From: Roseiarcus sp049514155
GTDB taxonomy: Bacteria; Pseudomonadota; Alphaproteobacteria; Rhizobiales; Beijerinckiaceae
DNA length: 32,714 bases
Assembly (NCBI RefSeq): GCF_049514155.1
Contig: NZ_JBEKVH010000026.1
Location: 1-32,714, forward strand
Reading direction: 5' to 3'
Positions 7,071-15,331 of this stretch are shown in pieces (positions within the stretch are counted from its first letter, which is position 1; every line of letters starts with the position of its first letter). A program made the position numbers and the translations under genes. The notes below the pieces were generated by a model, which saw only the letters and a program-made list of their open reading frames with translations, had not been told where the DNA came from and ran no database searches.

Positions 7071-8300
7071 ATGACCGCCGCAGACTTTTGGCCGCATCCG
7101 AGCCGTCGCCAGATCTTGACCGCCGCCGGCGCGACCTTCGCCGCCGCGACAATCCCGCGTTGGGCGAGCGCGGCGGGCGCGCGCGATCCGCGCCTCGTCG
7201 TCGTCGTGCTGCGCGGCGCCCTCGACGGGCTCTCCGCCGTCGCGCCGATCGGCGATCCGGGCTATTCCGGCCTGCACGGCGCGTTGGCGCTGCGCTGGGA
7301 CGGGCCGCATCCGGCGTTGCGGCTCGGCGATTTCTTCGGTCTCAACCCGGCGATGGTCAATTTCGCTCGGCTGTACGACGCCAAGCAGGCGCTGGTGGTC
7401 CATGCGACGGCGACAAATTATCGTGAACGGTCGCATTTCGACGGCCAGGATGTGCTCGAAAGCGGCATGCCGGGGCCAGGCCGGGTCGACAGCGGCTGGC
7501 TCAACCGCGCCGTGGCGGCGCTGCCGGCCGGCGAACGGGTCGGCGGCGCGCGCGCGCTGGCGGTCGGCGCGACCGCGCCGCTGGTCATCCGCGGCCCGGC
7601 GCCGATTCTCGGCTGGGCGCCTTCAGGCCTCGCCGCGCCGACCGACGATCTGCTGGCTCGGCTGATGGACCTCTACGACCATACGGATCCGGCGCTCGCC
7701 AAGGCGCTGCAGGCCGGGCTCGACGCCGACCGGCTCGCCAATCGGCAGGGCATGGACGCGCTCAAGCCCGGCGGCGACTTGGCGCTGTTGATGCGCAAGG
7801 CGGCCGAGGGCGCGGCGCGGCTGATGGCGGTCGACGACGGCCCGCGCGTCGGCGCGCTGGCGTTCGACGGTTGGGACACCCACGCCAACGAGGGCGGCGC
7901 GACCGGCCGCCTGGCGCAATTGCTCGGCGGACTCGACGGCGCCTTCGCCGCGTTCGAGAGCGAACTCGGCCCGCGCTGGAACGACACGATCATCGTCGCG
8001 ATCACCGAGTTCGGCCGCACCGCCCGCATCAACGGCACCATCGGCACCGACCACGGCACGGCGACGGTCGCCTTCCTCGCCGGCGGCGCGCTCGCCGGCG
8101 GGCGCGTCGTCGCCGACTGGCCGGGGCTCGAGGTCGCCGATCTCTACGAGAGCCGCGACCTCAGGCCGACGACCGATCTGCGCGCCGTGCTGAAAGGCGT
8201 GCTCGCCGAACATCTCGGCCTGTCGGCCGACGCGCTGGCGCGCGCCGTGTTCCCCGACACGCTCGGCGTCGCGCCGATGAAGGGTCTGATCGCCGCGTGA
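7071..8300 (+). CDS. DUF1501 family protein, Tat-exported
   Basis: This 409-residue protein begins with a twin-arginine signal (S-R-R-Q-I-L-T-A-A-G at residues 11-20, then an Ala-rich core and A-S-A at about 33-35), so it is likely folded in the cytoplasm and exported by Tat. The mature part has DUF1501 features, related to the alkaline-phosphatase/sulfatase fold: VVVVLRGALDGLS near 42-54, N-Y-R-x-R-S-H-F-D-G-Q, G-W-D-T-H-A-N and T-E-F-G-R-T, followed by a G-T-D-H-G-T motif. The His and Asp residues in these motifs are plausible metal ligands. It is translationally close to the DUF1800 gene upstream. The DUF1800 partner lacks its own signal and might be exported with it, which is speculation. 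Confidence 0.9.
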   Translation: MTAADFWPHPSRRQILTAAGATFAAATIPRWASAAGARDPRLVVVVLRGALDGLSAVAPIGDPGYSGLHGALALRWDGPHPALRLGDFFGLNPAMVNFARLYDAKQALVVHATATNYRERSHFDGQDVLESGMPGPGRVDSGWLNRAVAALPAGERVGGARALAVGATAPLVIRGPAPILGWAPSGLAAPTDDLLARLMDLYDHTDPALAKALQAGLDADRLANRQGMDALKPGGDLALLMRKAAEGAARLMAVDDGPRVGALAFDGWDTHANEGGATGRLAQLLGGLDGAFAAFESELGPRWNDTIIVAITEFGRTARINGTIGTDHGTATVAFLAGGALAGGRVVADWPGLEVADLYESRDLRPTTDLRAVLKGVLAEHLGLSADALARAVFPDTLGVAPMKGLIAA

Positions 8301-8377
8301 GCGGGGCGGGGCGTCCGTCGCTTTGAACGCCCGCGGCGGGTTGAACTTACCGGCGTCGTTGCCGTCGCGGCTGGCGC

Positions 8378-8424
8378 TTGCCGGAATTGCCCTTAGGCGC
8401 TACCTTAGTCAGGGTTAGTCAAGG
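8378..8424 (+). promoter_or_regulatory. Toxin-antitoxin promoter with tandem operator-like repeats
   Basis: TTGCCG (8378-8383) and TACCTT (8401-8406) are spaced by 17 bases. Two adjacent 10-mers, TTAGTCAGGG (8405-8414) and TTAGTCAAGG (8415-8424), overlap the -10 end and the start-site region. The second copy also supplies the AAGG ribosome-binding site of the antitoxin. This layout fits autorepression by the antitoxin. Confidence 0.5.
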
Positions 8425-8431
8425 TGGCGCC

Positions 8432-8683
8432 ATGCCCATCGTCAACATGCTTGAAGCCAAGACGCATCTTTCCCGGCTCGTCGAAGAAGTGGAAAGCGGC
8501 GCGACGAGCGAAATCGTCATCGCGCGAAACGGTAAGCCGGCGGCGCGACTCGTGCCGATCGGCGCCCCAGCGCCTGTCGGCAAACGGTTGGGGCTGCTCG
8601 AGGGACGATATCCGTCCTCGTCGCAGGCGGAGTTCGACGCCGCCAATGATGCGATCGCGCGCCTCTTCCGAGCGCGCAAGTGA
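8432..8683 (+). CDS. Antitoxin, Phd/YefM family
   Basis: This 83-residue protein has the typical Phd/YefM opening (M-P-I-V-N-M-L-E-A-K-T-H-L-S-R-L), followed by I-V-I-A-R-N-G-K-P-A-A-R-L-V-P, the beta-strand core of the DNA-binding N-terminal domain. The C-terminal part (about 50-83) would be the toxin-binding segment. The ATG at 8432 was chosen because it opens the family motif and follows AAGG; a longer frame from 8378 would start inside the predicted promoter. Its TGA overlaps the GTG start of the toxin in GTGA (8680-8683), so translation is coupled. It should neutralise the PIN toxin and repress its own promoter. Confidence 0.92.
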   Translation: MPIVNMLEAKTHLSRLVEEVESGATSEIVIARNGKPAARLVPIGAPAPVGKRLGLLEGRYPSSSQAEFDAANDAIARLFRARK

Positions 8684-9072
8684 GGATTCTTCTGGATACC
8701 CAAGCCGCAATCTGGGCGCTGACCGACACGAAGCGATTGAGCGCTCAGGCTATCGCGCTGATCGGCGACGAAACGAACGACGTGTTCGTCTCCGCCGTGA
8801 GCATTTGGGAGATTGCGATCAAATTCGCTCTGCGAAAGCGGACGGGCGCTCCGCCGTTTTCCGGCGCCGTCGCGCTCGAAGCCTTTCTTGCGGCGGGTTA
8901 CCGCATGCTGAACGTCACGCCGCAGCACGCCGCCGCGGTGGAGGCGTTGCCGCATCTGCACGCCGATCCGTTCGACAGAATGCTGATCGCGCAAGCGCTG
9001 AACGAACCGCTGCGCCTGCTGACGGCCGACGCTGCGTTGGCGCGCTACACCGATACGGTAATAGAGTTCTGA
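8680..9072 (+). CDS. PIN-domain toxin (VapC-like ribonuclease)
   Basis: This 130-residue PIN-domain protein is the toxin of the module. Expected acidic catalytic residues are visible: D6 in L-L-D-T, E44 in S-I-W-E-I, D99 in H-A-D-P-F-D-R and D117 near the end (L-L-T-A-D). These PIN nucleases use Mg/Mn to cut RNA, usually tRNA or other specific sites in VapC relatives; the target here cannot be read from sequence. It begins with GTG overlapping the antitoxin stop by 4 bases. The pairing of a Phd-type antitoxin with a PIN toxin is a common combination. All key residues are intact, so the module is probably functional. The downstream gene is convergent. Confidence 0.92.
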   Translation: MRILLDTQAAIWALTDTKRLSAQAIALIGDETNDVFVSAVSIWEIAIKFALRKRTGAPPFSGAVALEAFLAAGYRMLNVTPQHAAAVEALPHLHADPFDRMLIAQALNEPLRLLTADAALARYTDTVIEF

Positions 9073-9172
9073 CGGATCCCGAGGTCTGCGAAGCGAACCT
9101 CGCACGCCGCGGAATCGCAAAACTCGAGACGCCGGCCCGCCAGGACAGCGGCTCTGTCTCCAGTCCTCGCCC

Positions 9173-9526
9173 TTACTTGCCCTGGCGGACGATATAGGCG
9201 GCGAGATCGTCGGCTTCGTCGCGCGAAATCTGCATGTCCGGCATCTTCGGGTGCGGGTTCATCAGGAAGCGCGCGATCGCATTGGCGTCGAAGCCGGGGA
9301 TCTTGGCGATCGTCGCGAACGGCGGCGCGTTATCCTGCCCATGGCTCTGGTCGGACGCGACGACGTGGCAGGCGGCGCACCAGCGCTTGGCCAGCGTCTC
9401 GCCATGATCGACGTCGGCGGCGTAGGCGTTCGCGGACAAGCTCAGCGCGGCGAGCGCGGCCATTGCGGCGGCGGCGCGGCGTAGCGAAGGAAGAGCGTGC
9501 GAGAGCGTGGCGTAGGCTGGCGTCAT
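9173..9526 (-). CDS. Periplasmic c-type cytochrome, class I-like
   Basis: This 117-residue protein carries a signal peptide (basic R-R near 17, an Ala/Leu core, A-Y-A at about 34-36) and one heme-attachment motif, C-A-A-C-H, at residues 50-54. Candidate axial methionines are at 95 and 98 (P-K-M-P-D-M), and it ends in a helix typical of small class I cytochromes c (D-D-L-A-A-Y-I). It is therefore an exported electron carrier. Its partner oxidase or dehydrogenase is not in the window. The ATG at 9526 was chosen for the GGAGGAG site 4 to 10 bases upstream; the open frame extends much further upstream, but only antisense to glnA. Confidence 0.9.
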   Translation of the reverse strand: MTPAYATLSHALPSLRRAAAAMAALAALSLSANAYAADVDHGETLAKRWCAACHVVASDQSHGQDNAPPFATIAKIPGFDANAIARFLMNPHPKMPDMQISRDEADDLAAYIVRQGK

Positions 9527-9637
9527 CGTCGGCTCCTCCGGTCGCGGCTCGCCGGCCGCGTCGTCGAAGGATGATGCCAATGGCGGGCGCTGTCCAGAAC
9601 GGCGGAGCGGACTCCGGCGGAGGCTTCCGCGCCTCAA

Positions 9638-9669
9638 ACGAAAAGGGGCGGCCCCGTGGGCCGCCCCTT
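9638..9669 (-). terminator. Intrinsic terminator of glnA
   Basis: A 12-bp perfect stem (9643-9654 with 9658-9669) with a 3-base loop lies about 20 bp past the glnA stop. On the minus strand the stem is followed by T-rich sequence (TTTTCGTTT), as expected for Rho-independent termination of the glnA transcript. Confidence 0.85.
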
Positions 9670-9690
9670 CGCGTCGCTGAGCGCGGCGGC

Positions 9691-11100
9691 TCAGAGCGAA
9701 TAGTACATGTCGAACTCGACCGGATGCGGGGTCATCTCGAAGCGGTGCACCTCGGTCATCTTCAGCTCGATGTAGCTGTCGATGAGGTCGTCGCTGAACA
9801 CGTCGCCCGCCTTGAGGAAGGCGCGGTCCTTGTCGAGGTTCGAGAGCGCCTCGCGCAAGCTGCCGCACACCGTCGGGATCTTCTTGAGCTCCTTCGGCGG
9901 CAGATCGTAGAGGTCCTTGTCCATCGCCTGGCCGGGGTCGATCTTGTTCTGGATGCCGTCGAGGCCGGCCATCAGCATCGCCGCGAAGGCGAAGTAAGGG
10001 TTGGCCATCGGATCGGGGAAACGCACTTCGACGCGCTTCGCCTTCGGGTTGGAGGTCCACGGAATACGACAGGAGGCCGAACGGTTGCGCACCGAATAAG
10101 CCAGCAGCACCGGCGCCTCGAAGCCCGGGACCAGGCGCTTGTAGCTGTTGGTCGAGGGGTTGGTGAAGCCGTTGAGCGCCTTGGCGTGCTTGATGATGCC
10201 GCCGATGTAGTAGAGGCATTCCTGGCTGAGGTCGGCGTATTTGTTGCCGGCCATCATCGGCTTGCCGCCCTTCCAGATCGACTGGTGGACGTGCATGCCC
10301 GAGCCGTTGTCGCCATAGACCGGCTTCGGCATGAAGGTCGCCGTCTTGCCGTAGCTCTGGGCGACCATGTGGATGCAGTACTTGTAGATCTGCAGGTTGT
10401 CGGCCATTTGGGTCAGCGGGCCGAATTTGAGGCCGAGCTCGTGCTGGGCCGAAGCGACTTCGTGGTGGTGCTTTTCGACCACCGCGCCCATCTGCGCCAT
10501 CGCCGCCAGCATTTCGCCGCGCATGTCCTGCGCCGAATCCTGCGGCGGGACGGGGAAGTAGCCGCCCTTGGTGCGCATGCGGTGGCCGAGGTTGCCCCCT
10601 TCGTAGGCCGTGTCGGAGTTGCTCGGCAGCTCGATCGAGTCGACGATGGCGCTGGTGTTGTAAGGGTCGGCCTTGAAGCGGACGTCGTCGAAAACGAAGA
10701 ATTCGGCTTCCGGGCCGAAGAAGGCGGTGTCGCCGATGCCGGTCGACTTCAGGTAGGCTTCGGCCTTCTTGGCGACGCCGCGCGGGTCGCGGTTGTAGGG
10801 CTGGCCGCTGGCGGGATCGAGAATGTCGCAGTTGATGACCATCGTCGAGGCGGCGAAGAACGGGTCCATGCAGGCCGAGGCCAGATCCGGCATCAAGGTC
10901 ATGTCGGACTCGTTGATCGCCCGCCAGCCGGCGATCGACGAGCCGTCGAACATCAGGCCGTCGGACAGCGACTCTTCGTCAATGATCGTCTGATCGAAGG
11001 TGACGTGCTGCCACTTGCCGCGCGGGTCGGTGAACCGCAGGTCGACATATTTTACATCATTGTCCTTGATCGCCTTCAGGACATCCTTGGCGGTCTTCAT
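9691..11100 (-). CDS. glnA: Glutamine synthetase type I
   Basis: This 469-residue enzyme joins ammonia to glutamate with ATP to make glutamine, the main entry point for nitrogen. The length is that of bacterial GSI. Signatures include D-G-S-S near 52-55, the E-A-E-F metal-site motif at 131-134, N-G-S-G-M-H-x-H at 265-272, the N-P-S-T-N-S-Y-K-R-L-V-P-G loop at 314-326 and R-N-R at 338-340. The Tyr that GlnE adenylylates in GSI-beta enzymes is present at Y398 (K-D-L-Y-D-L-P-P-K-E), so it should be under adenylylation control. It lies downstream of glnB on the same strand with a 98-bp gap containing a 7-bp hairpin, and it has its own terminator. Confidence 0.98.
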   Translation of the reverse strand: MKTAKDVLKAIKDNDVKYVDLRFTDPRGKWQHVTFDQTIIDEESLSDGLMFDGSSIAGWRAINESDMTLMPDLASACMDPFFAASTMVINCDILDPASGQPYNRDPRGVAKKAEAYLKSTGIGDTAFFGPEAEFFVFDDVRFKADPYNTSAIVDSIELPSNSDTAYEGGNLGHRMRTKGGYFPVPPQDSAQDMRGEMLAAMAQMGAVVEKHHHEVASAQHELGLKFGPLTQMADNLQIYKYCIHMVAQSYGKTATFMPKPVYGDNGSGMHVHQSIWKGGKPMMAGNKYADLSQECLYYIGGIIKHAKALNGFTNPSTNSYKRLVPGFEAPVLLAYSVRNRSASCRIPWTSNPKAKRVEVRFPDPMANPYFAFAAMLMAGLDGIQNKIDPGQAMDKDLYDLPPKELKKIPTVCGSLREALSNLDKDRAFLKAGDVFSDDLIDSYIELKMTEVHRFEMTPHPVEFDMYYSL

Positions 11101-11137
11101 GGTGTGCCTTTCTTGCTCGTGTTCGGTCGTGCCCCTG

Positions 11138-11156
11138 CCCGCCGCCTGACGGCGGG
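11138..11156 (-). other. Hairpin between glnB and glnA
   Basis: CCCGCCG and CGGCGGG form a perfect 7-bp stem with a 5-base loop in the glnB-glnA spacer. No U-tract follows. It could pause or process the transcript, or be chance in such GC-rich sequence. Confidence 0.3.
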
Positions 11157-11198
11157 AAGTCCTCGAAAGAAAGCGCCTCGCGCGTCAAAAAGACGCCG

Positions 11199-11537
11199 TC
11201 AGACCGCGTCCGCGCCGGTTTCGCCGGTGCGAATGCGGATGGCTTCGTCGATTTGCGATACAAATATCTTGCCATCGCCGATGCGGCCGGTCTGGGCCGC
11301 CCGCCGGATCGCCTCGACCGTGGCGGCGAGATTTTCGTCGGCGACCACGACCTCGATCTTCACTTTGGGCAGGAAGTCGACGACGTATTCCGCGCCGCGA
11401 TAGAGTTCGGTGTGGCCTTTCTGGCGGCCGAAGCCCTTGGCTTCCAACACCGTGATCCCCTGCACCCCCGCCTCCTGCAACGCTTCTTTGACTTCGTCGA
11501 GCTTGAAAGGCTTGATGATCGCTTCGACTTTCTTCAT
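11199..11537 (-). CDS. glnB: Nitrogen regulatory protein P-II
   Basis: This 112-residue PII protein opens with M-K-K-V-E-A-I-I-K-P-F-K-L-D-E-V and carries the T-loop G-H-T-E-L-Y-R-G-A-E-Y with the uridylylated Tyr at Y51. The C-terminal G-R-I-G-D-G-K-I-F signature is at about 84-92. PII senses 2-oxoglutarate, ATP/ADP and, through GlnD, glutamine, and controls GlnE/glutamine synthetase and NtrB. Its place directly before glnA marks it as GlnB rather than the amtB-linked GlnK. The ATG at 11537 is the family start; upstream in-frame sequence is not conserved in character. No convincing sigma-54 site was found upstream. Confidence 0.97.
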   Translation of the reverse strand: MKKVEAIIKPFKLDEVKEALQEAGVQGITVLEAKGFGRQKGHTELYRGAEYVVDFLPKVKIEVVVADENLAATVEAIRRAAQTGRIGDGKIFVSQIDEAIRIRTGETGADAV

Positions 11538-11748
11538 GGGCCGGAGGTCTCCCTCGATCGCGCGCGTCGGGCTCGCCCGAATCCTGCGTCCGCGAAAATT
11601 CGCCAAGATTTGAGCGTGGTGAAGGGTCGTCCATAGCATCGCGGCCCGGCCGGCGCCACCGGGCGGGCGTTGGATCGCGGCGGAAGGGTTACTGCGCGCG
11701 GCGGCTGCCTTAAGCGGCGGCGAGGCGCCTAACAAGTAGGCGCCATGC

Positions 11749-12180
11749 TCAGATGGTCGGCCCCCATTCGCCGGAAGCGAAAATCCGCCACGAGTTCAAG
11801 CCGGCTTTGGCGACTACGGTGCGGCCGGTTTTGGCGATGCGCACCAGGTGGGCGAAGACCTGCGGGTGGCGCCAGGCGTTAGGGCGGCTTGGCGAGCAGA
11901 CGGCGCGATATTCGTCGGTGTCGTCGGCCTCCATCAGGATCGTGCCGACCCGGTCGGGGCGCAGCGTCGCCGGCAGCGTGCGTTCGGTCAGCCATTCGCA
12001 CTCGAAGTCGCGGCAAAGCTGCGGCCTGCTCGTGTAGATCTTGCAGCCGCCGGAGGCGATGCAGTGCTCGCACGGCGGGCCGGCGGGCTTGTTGAACTCG
12101 GGAATTTCCAGCGCCGTGCAGCACATCGTGCACGAACCGCAGCTCTTTCCGGGAGCAGGGGCCAAGTCGTCGAGCCTCAT
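11749..12180 (-). CDS. YkgJ-like cysteine-cluster protein
   Basis: This protein of 143 residues has nine early cysteines: C-G-S-C-T-M-C-C at 14-21, then C37, C40, C46, C56 and C61, a pattern of the YkgJ/CxxCxxCC family, which is thought to bind zinc or an iron-sulfur cluster. The motif S-R-P-x-x-C-R-D-F at about 51-59 is typical. The function is not established. Two starts are possible: the ATG used here (12180), or a GTG at 12222 that adds 14 residues and sits one base after the stop of the upstream glycosyltransferase gene, which would allow coupled translation. Neither has a clear ribosome-binding site. Confidence 0.82.
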   Translation of the reverse strand: MRLDDLAPAPGKSCGSCTMCCTALEIPEFNKPAGPPCEHCIASGGCKIYTSRPQLCRDFECEWLTERTLPATLRPDRVGTILMEADDTDEYRAVCSPSRPNAWRHPQVFAHLVRIAKTGRTVVAKAGLNSWRIFASGEWGPTI

Positions 12181-12223
12181 AGAGCGCCGGCGACCATTCG
12201 CCGCGACGCCGATATCCTTCACT

Positions 12224-13456
12224 CTATGATTCTGCGCTTGCGATCAATGGCGCGGCCGGCGCCGGTCCGGCCGGCCGGCGGCGGGCGACGAAATAGAGCG
12301 TCGCGGCGATGGTCGGCGCGGCGATGGGCAGATCGAGCCCGCCGGCGAGAATCCGCGACGCGAGCGGCAGCAGATAGGCGAGGACGAGGACGCTCTTCTC
12401 GTACGGCGCGAAGCCGCGCTCGAGCCCCTCGCGCGCCAGATAGACGAGCGGGAAGGCGAGCAGCGTCAGGTCGTAGTCGAGCAGGAAGGGGCTCGCCAGC
12501 AGCGTCGCGGCGACGAGCGCCGGCCCCTCGCTCGAGCCGCGGAAGTCGCGCCGTTGCAGCCAGATGAGCGCCGCCGCGGCGGCGAGCGCGGTCGCGCCCT
12601 GCGCGCAATAGGCGAGCGCCAGCGGCCCGTGCAGCAGCCGCACCGCGGCGAAGACGCTCTGCATCTTCTCGTCGCCGACGAGATGCCGCTCGAGCGCCGC
12701 GCGCGCCAGCGGCGAAGCGTCGAGGAAGCCGCGCCAGACCGCCTCGCCCCAGGTCAGGTAACTCGCCGCGCACAGCGCCGCGGCGGAGACGGCGGCGGCG
12801 GCGAAGGTCGTCCAGCGTCGCGACGCGATCAGCGCGATCGGGATCATCAGCGCCAGTTGCGGCTTGTAGACGAGGGCGCCGAACATGAGACCGGCGACGA
12901 TCGGCCGTCGCTCGAGCCACAATGCGCCGGCGCCGATCAGCGCCGCGCTGAGGAAGCCGTTCTGTCCGTGGCCGGCGTTGACCAGGAAGGCGGGGAAAGC
13001 GAGCAGGACCGCGGCGTCCAAGCGCGGCCCGGCGCAGGCGCGCAACGCGCGCCAATAGGCGTAGCCGGTCGCCGCCAGCCAGACGATCAGCGAAACGAAA
13101 TAGGGGGCGAGCGCGAGCGGCAGGCAGACGATGAGATAGGGCGGCGGATAGAAGAAGGCGGAATAGCCGACCGCCGGACCGAACAAGGCCTTCTGCGCCG
13201 CCCAGTGCGCGGCGACGTCGTAGGCGTCGGCCGCGCGGCCCTGCAGCGTGAGTTCGGAGGCGGCGAAGAAACTGAGAAAATCCGTGCCGAGCGGCTTGCC
13301 GGCGAGATCGATCCCGCCGCGCGCGGCGACGATCCAGATCAGCGCCAAGCCGACGCTGGCGGCGAGCAGCAGCCGCGGATAAACGCGCGCGCGCGTTCCG
13401 TTCAGCCATTCGGCGTCGCGCAACGTCGCCAAGATCGGTTGAATCCCAGCCTTCAT
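12224..13456 (-). CDS. GT87-like (DUF2029) membrane glycosyltransferase family protein
   Basis: This 410-residue protein has about ten hydrophobic segments spread over its length. An acidic residue follows the first helix (G-T-D-F-L-S-F at 57-63), as in GT87/DUF2029 mannosyltransferase-like enzymes that use polyprenyl-phosphate sugars at the membrane. Other family-like features are F-F-Y-P-P-P-Y in a loop near 100, G-Q-N-G-F near 163 and Y-K-P-Q-L. Family assignment is by motif and topology, and the sugar and acceptor are unknown. It is divergent from fabD and followed closely by the cysteine-cluster gene on the same strand. Confidence 0.8.
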   Translation of the reverse strand: MKAGIQPILATLRDAEWLNGTRARVYPRLLLAASVGLALIWIVAARGGIDLAGKPLGTDFLSFFAASELTLQGRAADAYDVAAHWAAQKALFGPAVGYSAFFYPPPYLIVCLPLALAPYFVSLIVWLAATGYAYWRALRACAGPRLDAAVLLAFPAFLVNAGHGQNGFLSAALIGAGALWLERRPIVAGLMFGALVYKPQLALMIPIALIASRRWTTFAAAAVSAAALCAASYLTWGEAVWRGFLDASPLARAALERHLVGDEKMQSVFAAVRLLHGPLALAYCAQGATALAAAAALIWLQRRDFRGSSEGPALVAATLLASPFLLDYDLTLLAFPLVYLAREGLERGFAPYEKSVLVLAYLLPLASRILAGGLDLPIAAPTIAATLYFVARRRPAGPAPAAPLIASAES

Positions 13457-13560
13457 CGCCGCGAAGCTAGGCGGCAGGCGTTAATGCGCGGATAAGCCGC
13501 ACCCGGCAGGCGTGGATGCGCCTATGGTCGGCCGGATCGCTGGAGATTCGGCGCCTGCTC

Positions 13561-13589
13561 TTGACAGTTCGCGCCGGCGCGTGTCTTTC
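13561..13589 (+). promoter_or_regulatory. Possible promoter of fabD
   Basis: A consensus TTGACA (13561-13566) is followed 17 bases later by TCTTTC, a poor -10. It lies 24 bp before the fabD start and on the correct strand. The -35 is perfect but the -10 weak. Confidence 0.35.
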
Positions 13590-13612
13590 CGCCCGCGGTT
13601 TTGGAGGAGCGC

Positions 13613-14563
13613 ATGACGACGGCCTTGGTGTTTCCGGGGCAGGGCTCGCAGACGGTCGGCATGGGCAAGGCGCTCGCCGAGGCGTTTCCCGCCGCGCGCG
13701 AGGTGTTCGCGCAGGTCGACGCAGCGCTCGGCGAACCGTTGTCGAAGCTGATCTTCGAAGGGCCCGATGCGGCGCTGACGCTCACCGCCAACGCGCAGCC
13801 GGCGCTGATGGCGACCAGCCTCGCCGCGTTGCGCGCGCTCGAAAGCGAAGCCGGGCTGGAGGTTGCGCGCGACGCCGCCTTCGTCGCCGGCCATTCGCTC
13901 GGCGAATATTCGGCCTTGTGCGCGGCGGGCGCCTTGACGCTCGAGGATGCGGCGCGATTGCTGCGCATCCGCGGCGCGGCGATGCAGCAGGCGGTTCCGG
14001 TCGGCGAGGGCGCGATGGCGGCGATCCTCGGCCTCGACTTCGATGCGGTGACGGCGATCGCCGCGGAAGCGGCGAAGGACGGCGGCGTCTGCCAGGCCGC
14101 CAACGATAACGGCGGCGGACAGGTGGTGATCTCGGGCGCGAAGGCCGCGGTCGAGCGGGCGATGGAGATCGCCAAAGCCAAAGGCGCCAAGCGCGCGCTG
14201 CCGCTGCCGGTGTCGGCGCCGTTCCATTGCGCGTTGATGCAGCCGGCGGCGTTCGCAATGGCGGCGGCGCTGGCGACGACGACGATTCTCAAGCCGAAGG
14301 TTCCGCTGGTCGCCAATTTCGTCGCCGGCCCGCTCAGCGATCCCGAGGCGATTCGCGCCAGCCTGGTCTCCCAGGTCACCGGCGCGGTGCGCTGGCGCGA
14401 GAGCGTCCAGTTCATGGCGGATCGAGGCGTCGATCGCTTCGTCGAGATCGGCGCCGGCAAGGTTCTGGCCGGCCTGGTCAAGCGCATCGCGACGCGCGCG
14501 AGCGCGGTCAGCGTCGGGACGCCGGCCGACGTCGAAGCCTATAAGGCGGCGCGCGCCGTCTGA
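13613..14563 (+). CDS. fabD: Malonyl-CoA:acyl carrier protein transacylase
   Basis: This 316-residue enzyme moves the malonyl group from CoA to acyl carrier protein, supplying the extender unit for fatty-acid synthesis. It has G-Q-G-S-Q at 9-13, the nucleophile S95 in G-H-S-L-G-E (93-98), the conserved arginine near R120 and H205 in S-A-P-F-H. The length is standard. The ATG at 13613 follows a GGAGGA site by 4 bases. It heads the cluster fabD-fabG-acpP-fabF-mltG, with fabG starting 30 bp after its stop. Confidence 0.97.
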   Translation: MTTALVFPGQGSQTVGMGKALAEAFPAAREVFAQVDAALGEPLSKLIFEGPDAALTLTANAQPALMATSLAALRALESEAGLEVARDAAFVAGHSLGEYSALCAAGALTLEDAARLLRIRGAAMQQAVPVGEGAMAAILGLDFDAVTAIAAEAAKDGGVCQAANDNGGGQVVISGAKAAVERAMEIAKAKGAKRALPLPVSAPFHCALMQPAAFAMAAALATTTILKPKVPLVANFVAGPLSDPEAIRASLVSQVTGAVRWRESVQFMADRGVDRFVEIGAGKVLAGLVKRIATRASAVSVGTPADVEAYKAARAV

Positions 14564-14593
14564 AGGCGCGCCAAACAAGGAAAGGCCAAGGCG

Positions 14594-15331
14594 GTGTTCG
14601 ACCTCACGGGAAAGACGGCGCTCGTCACCGGCGCCTCGGGTGGACTTGGCGGCGCGATTGCGCGCGCGCTGTACGGGCAGGGCGCGAGGGTGACGCTTTC
14701 GGGCACGCGTCGCGAGGCGCTGGAGGCGCTCGCCGGCGAACTCGGTTCGCGCGCCCATGTTCTGCCTTGCGATCTCGCCGACGCGGCGGCGGTCGAGGCG
14801 CTGGTTCCCACCGCGGAGGCGGCGATGGGCTCGCTCGACATTCTCGTCAACAACGCCGGCGTCACGCGCGACAACCTGTTCATGCGGATGAAGGACGCGG
14901 ATTGGGACACCGTGATCGCGGTCGACCTGACCGCCGCGTTCCGCCTGTCGCGCGCCTGTCTGAAAGGCATGATGCGCCGTCGCTTCGGCCGCATCATTGG
15001 CGTCACTTCGATTGTCGGCGTCACCGGCAATCCCGGTCAGGGCAATTACGCCGCCGCCAAAGCGGGCATGATCGGCATGTCGAAGGCGCTCGCCGCGGAG
15101 GTCGCGAGCCGCGGCATTACCGCCAATTGCATCGCGCCGGGCTTCATCGCCAGCCCGATGACGGACGCGATCAACGACAAGCAGCGTGAGGCCATCCTCG
15201 CCTCTGTGCCGATGGGCCGGCTCGGCGCCGGCGCCGACGTCGGCGCCGCGGCTGTCTATCTGGCGAGCGACGAAGCCGCCTACGTCACTGGCCAGACCCT
15301 TCACGTCAACGGCGGTATGGCAATGATTTGA
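14594..15331 (+). CDS. fabG: 3-oxoacyl-[acyl carrier protein] reductase
   Basis: This 245-residue short-chain dehydrogenase reduces 3-oxoacyl-ACP with NADPH in each elongation cycle. It has the T-G-A-S-G-G-L-G nucleotide-binding motif at 12-19, N-N-A-G at 86-89, and the catalytic S139, Y152 and K156. It ends with the family H-V-N-G-G-M-A-M-I. The start is GTG, with AAGG nearby. It sits between fabD and acpP, the usual arrangement. A 266-bp spacer follows before acpP, in which I see no gene and no strong promoter. Confidence 0.97.
   Translation: MFDLTGKTALVTGASGGLGGAIARALYGQGARVTLSGTRREALEALAGELGSRAHVLPCDLADAAAVEALVPTAEAAMGSLDILVNNAGVTRDNLFMRMKDADWDTVIAVDLTAAFRLSRACLKGMMRRRFGRIIGVTSIVGVTGNPGQGNYAAAKAGMIGMSKALAAEVASRGITANCIAPGFIASPMTDAINDKQREAILASVPMGRLGAGADVGAAAVYLASDEAAYVTGQTLHVNGGMAMI

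Noticed and set aside
8301..9172. A larger mobile island around the toxin-antitoxin module
   Set aside because: No integrase, transposase, direct-repeat ends or tRNA target was found, and composition is close to the neighbours.
9527..10219. A 348-residue cytochrome fusion protein
   Set aside because: The extra N-terminal part is antisense to glnA; the real start at 9526 gives a normal signal peptide.
9463..11403. A 646-codon plus-strand frame opposite glnA
   Set aside because: glnA is unambiguous on the minus strand and the product shows no domain.
11538..11740. Sigma-54 (NtrC-dependent) promoter before glnB
   Set aside because: The nearest match has GG and GC separated by 9 rather than 10 bases and poor flanks, so I do not call it.
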